This document shows positions 63,158 through 64,000 of a stretch of 64,000 nucleotides of DNA, one piece after another. How positions within the stretch are numbered: the stretch's first letter is position 1; each line of letters begins with the position of its first letter. A model generated the notes under the pieces. That model did no database searches and had not been told where the DNA came from. It saw only the letters and a list, made by a program, of their open reading frames with translations. Made by a program: the position numbers and the translations under genes. Source of the DNA: Anopheles merus (Eukaryota > Arthropoda > Insecta > Diptera > Culicidae); NCBI RefSeq assembly GCF_017562075.2, contig NC_054084.1, positions 38,751,499-38,815,498 of the forward strand, given 5' to 3'.

Positions 63158-63335
63158 AATGCAGTAGTCAACTCGTGCGACTCTACAGCTTGTCCGTCAT
63201 GGGCTCAAGCCCCGAATGAACCGCGCCCCCAAATGTCAGACTCATTTTCCTGCAAATGGTAGTCAATAAGTAACTGATAGCCAAGCTTATAAGTATTACC
63301 AAACAGGCTGTGACCGACACCGTATACCATGATAG
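63158..63335 (+). mobile_element. Degraded SINE200-like SINE, copy 8
   Basis: GCAGTAGTCAACTCGTGCGAC, a B box variant (GGGCTCAAGCCCC), GAATGAACCGCGCCCCC, AGTCAATAAGTAACTGATAGCC, AACAGGCTGTGACCGACACCG follow the family order. The head before 63160 and the AAG tail are lost. It is one of the older copies here. Confidence 0.88.
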
Positions 63336-64000
63336 TAGTAAAGGTATGATTGATACGGCGGATGTTTAATAAAATACACAAAAACCGAAATCTCTGGACC
63401 GTTGAGACCTGGTGCGCTCACTGGACGTAGGTTTTACCATCTAAATTTGGTACCAGAATGATTTCAAATTGAAGAAATATCTTTTGATATCCTCTGTACC
63501 CTAAACGACGTGGTATCGGTTGGACACGATGCCGATTGAGTTGTTTAAAAAACGATGTAACGAAAACAATACTACTTCAAGCACAACCAAGTTTGTCTTC
63601 TTAGGTTTTTTTTTGTTTATTTTGCACTCCAGGTTGATGTTCCGTTCCTTTTCAAAGCTAAACTTCTTCCGTAACGTTCCTTTGTGTGAAAGGATTTCCC
63701 ATCGCTAGATTCCACCCATTCTGGATTGAAAAAATCACGCTGGAACCGCAATTTTATTGCACAAGACTCAACAGTTTCCCGTTTCGTAAATATATGCTTC
63801 GCACGTCTCTTTATACCATTTACTCGATTTAGGTGACGGGAAGAGAGCGACGAGGTTCAGTGGCCGTGGGCTCGAGTTCTAGAAAGCTGTCCTATATTGC
63901 ACACTTTTTCCTTTGTCTTCTGGTTCGTTTTATTTGCTCCCCTTCTTTGCTGACACGTGTGAACACGAAGCTTTGTGGTGCCGTTGGCATAATAGATTAC
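63336..64000. other. Cadherin intron, right edge
   Basis: I see no gene or repeat. No upstream cadherin exon (expected to end one base into a codon before the exon at 41416-41559) is found up to the edge, so it probably lies further right. Confidence 0.5.

Noticed and set aside
1..64000. CRISPR arrays, bacterial operons, phage or plasmid features
   Set aside because: No regularly spaced identical repeats with unique spacers. Spliced exons, SINEs and long introns show eukaryotic nuclear DNA.

Overview
The window looks like nuclear DNA from a mosquito, most likely an Anopheles. It is AT-rich and almost entirely non-coding. It carries at least eight copies of a tRNA-derived SINE of about 200 bp with an (AAG)n tail, which resembles the SINE200 family I know from Anopheles gambiae. 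It also holds remnants of insect non-LTR retrotransposons and very long introns. There is no bacterial-style gene organisation, no CRISPR array and no intact tRNA or rRNA gene. The species assignment is inference.

The only host coding sequence I can defend is three exons on the minus strand of one classical-cadherin gene of the N-cadherin family (Drosophila CadN/CadN2 type): 41416-41559, 2204-2319 and 1891-2055. Splice sites and reading phases fit together (1 into 1, 1 into 0, 0 into 0). Joined, they read across one cadherin-repeat boundary, through a whole extracellular repeat, and into the next linker with its DVNDNPP calcium motif. Most of the window is therefore a single intron of about 39.1 kb (2320-41415), plus the intron upstream of the 41.4 kb exon (41560 to the right edge). 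The first exon replaces the calcium-linker motif expected at that place with DKKDYPV. It is 144 nt long and matches the position of a segment that I believe is a mutually exclusive alternative exon in Drosophila CadN.

Layout: 1-1557, intron; 1558-2319, exons plus a puzzling interrupted reading frame; 2.3-15.1 kb, plain AT-rich intron; 15.1-17.1 kb, three SINEs and an RTE-like retroposon scrap, two of the SINEs with clear target-site duplications; 21.7 kb, a minus-strand SINE; 27.2-27.8 kb, the 3' end of an RTE-like element; 34.1-36.1 kb, one TA-inserted inverted-repeat transposon nested inside another; 38.3-40.8 kb, a decayed Jockey/CR1-type element with a (TAAA)n tail lying 0.65 kb from the alternative exon; 47.6-52 kb, a SINE with an expanded microsatellite tail, a second SINE type, a 140-bp tandem duplication, a G-quadruplex-like run and a long (CA)n tract; 52.6-52.9 kb, a GC-rich run of consecutive palindromes next to a CTCF-like site; 54.3-56.1 kb, another SINE and an RTE-like pseudogene split by a 463-bp insertion; 57.5-58.4 kb, a TTAA-flanked MITE and a hAT-type MITE; 61.6-63.3 kb, a 5'-truncated SINE with a clean 12-bp duplication, a second scrap of the TTAA MITE, a pentanucleotide repeat and a decayed SINE.

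The most unusual points are the cadherin exon with the lost calcium motif, the nested TA-transposon pair with inverted arrays of short internal repeats, the palindrome cluster at 52.7 kb, and a core segment shared by two SINE types that differ in their tails. I found no convincing new multi-gene system.
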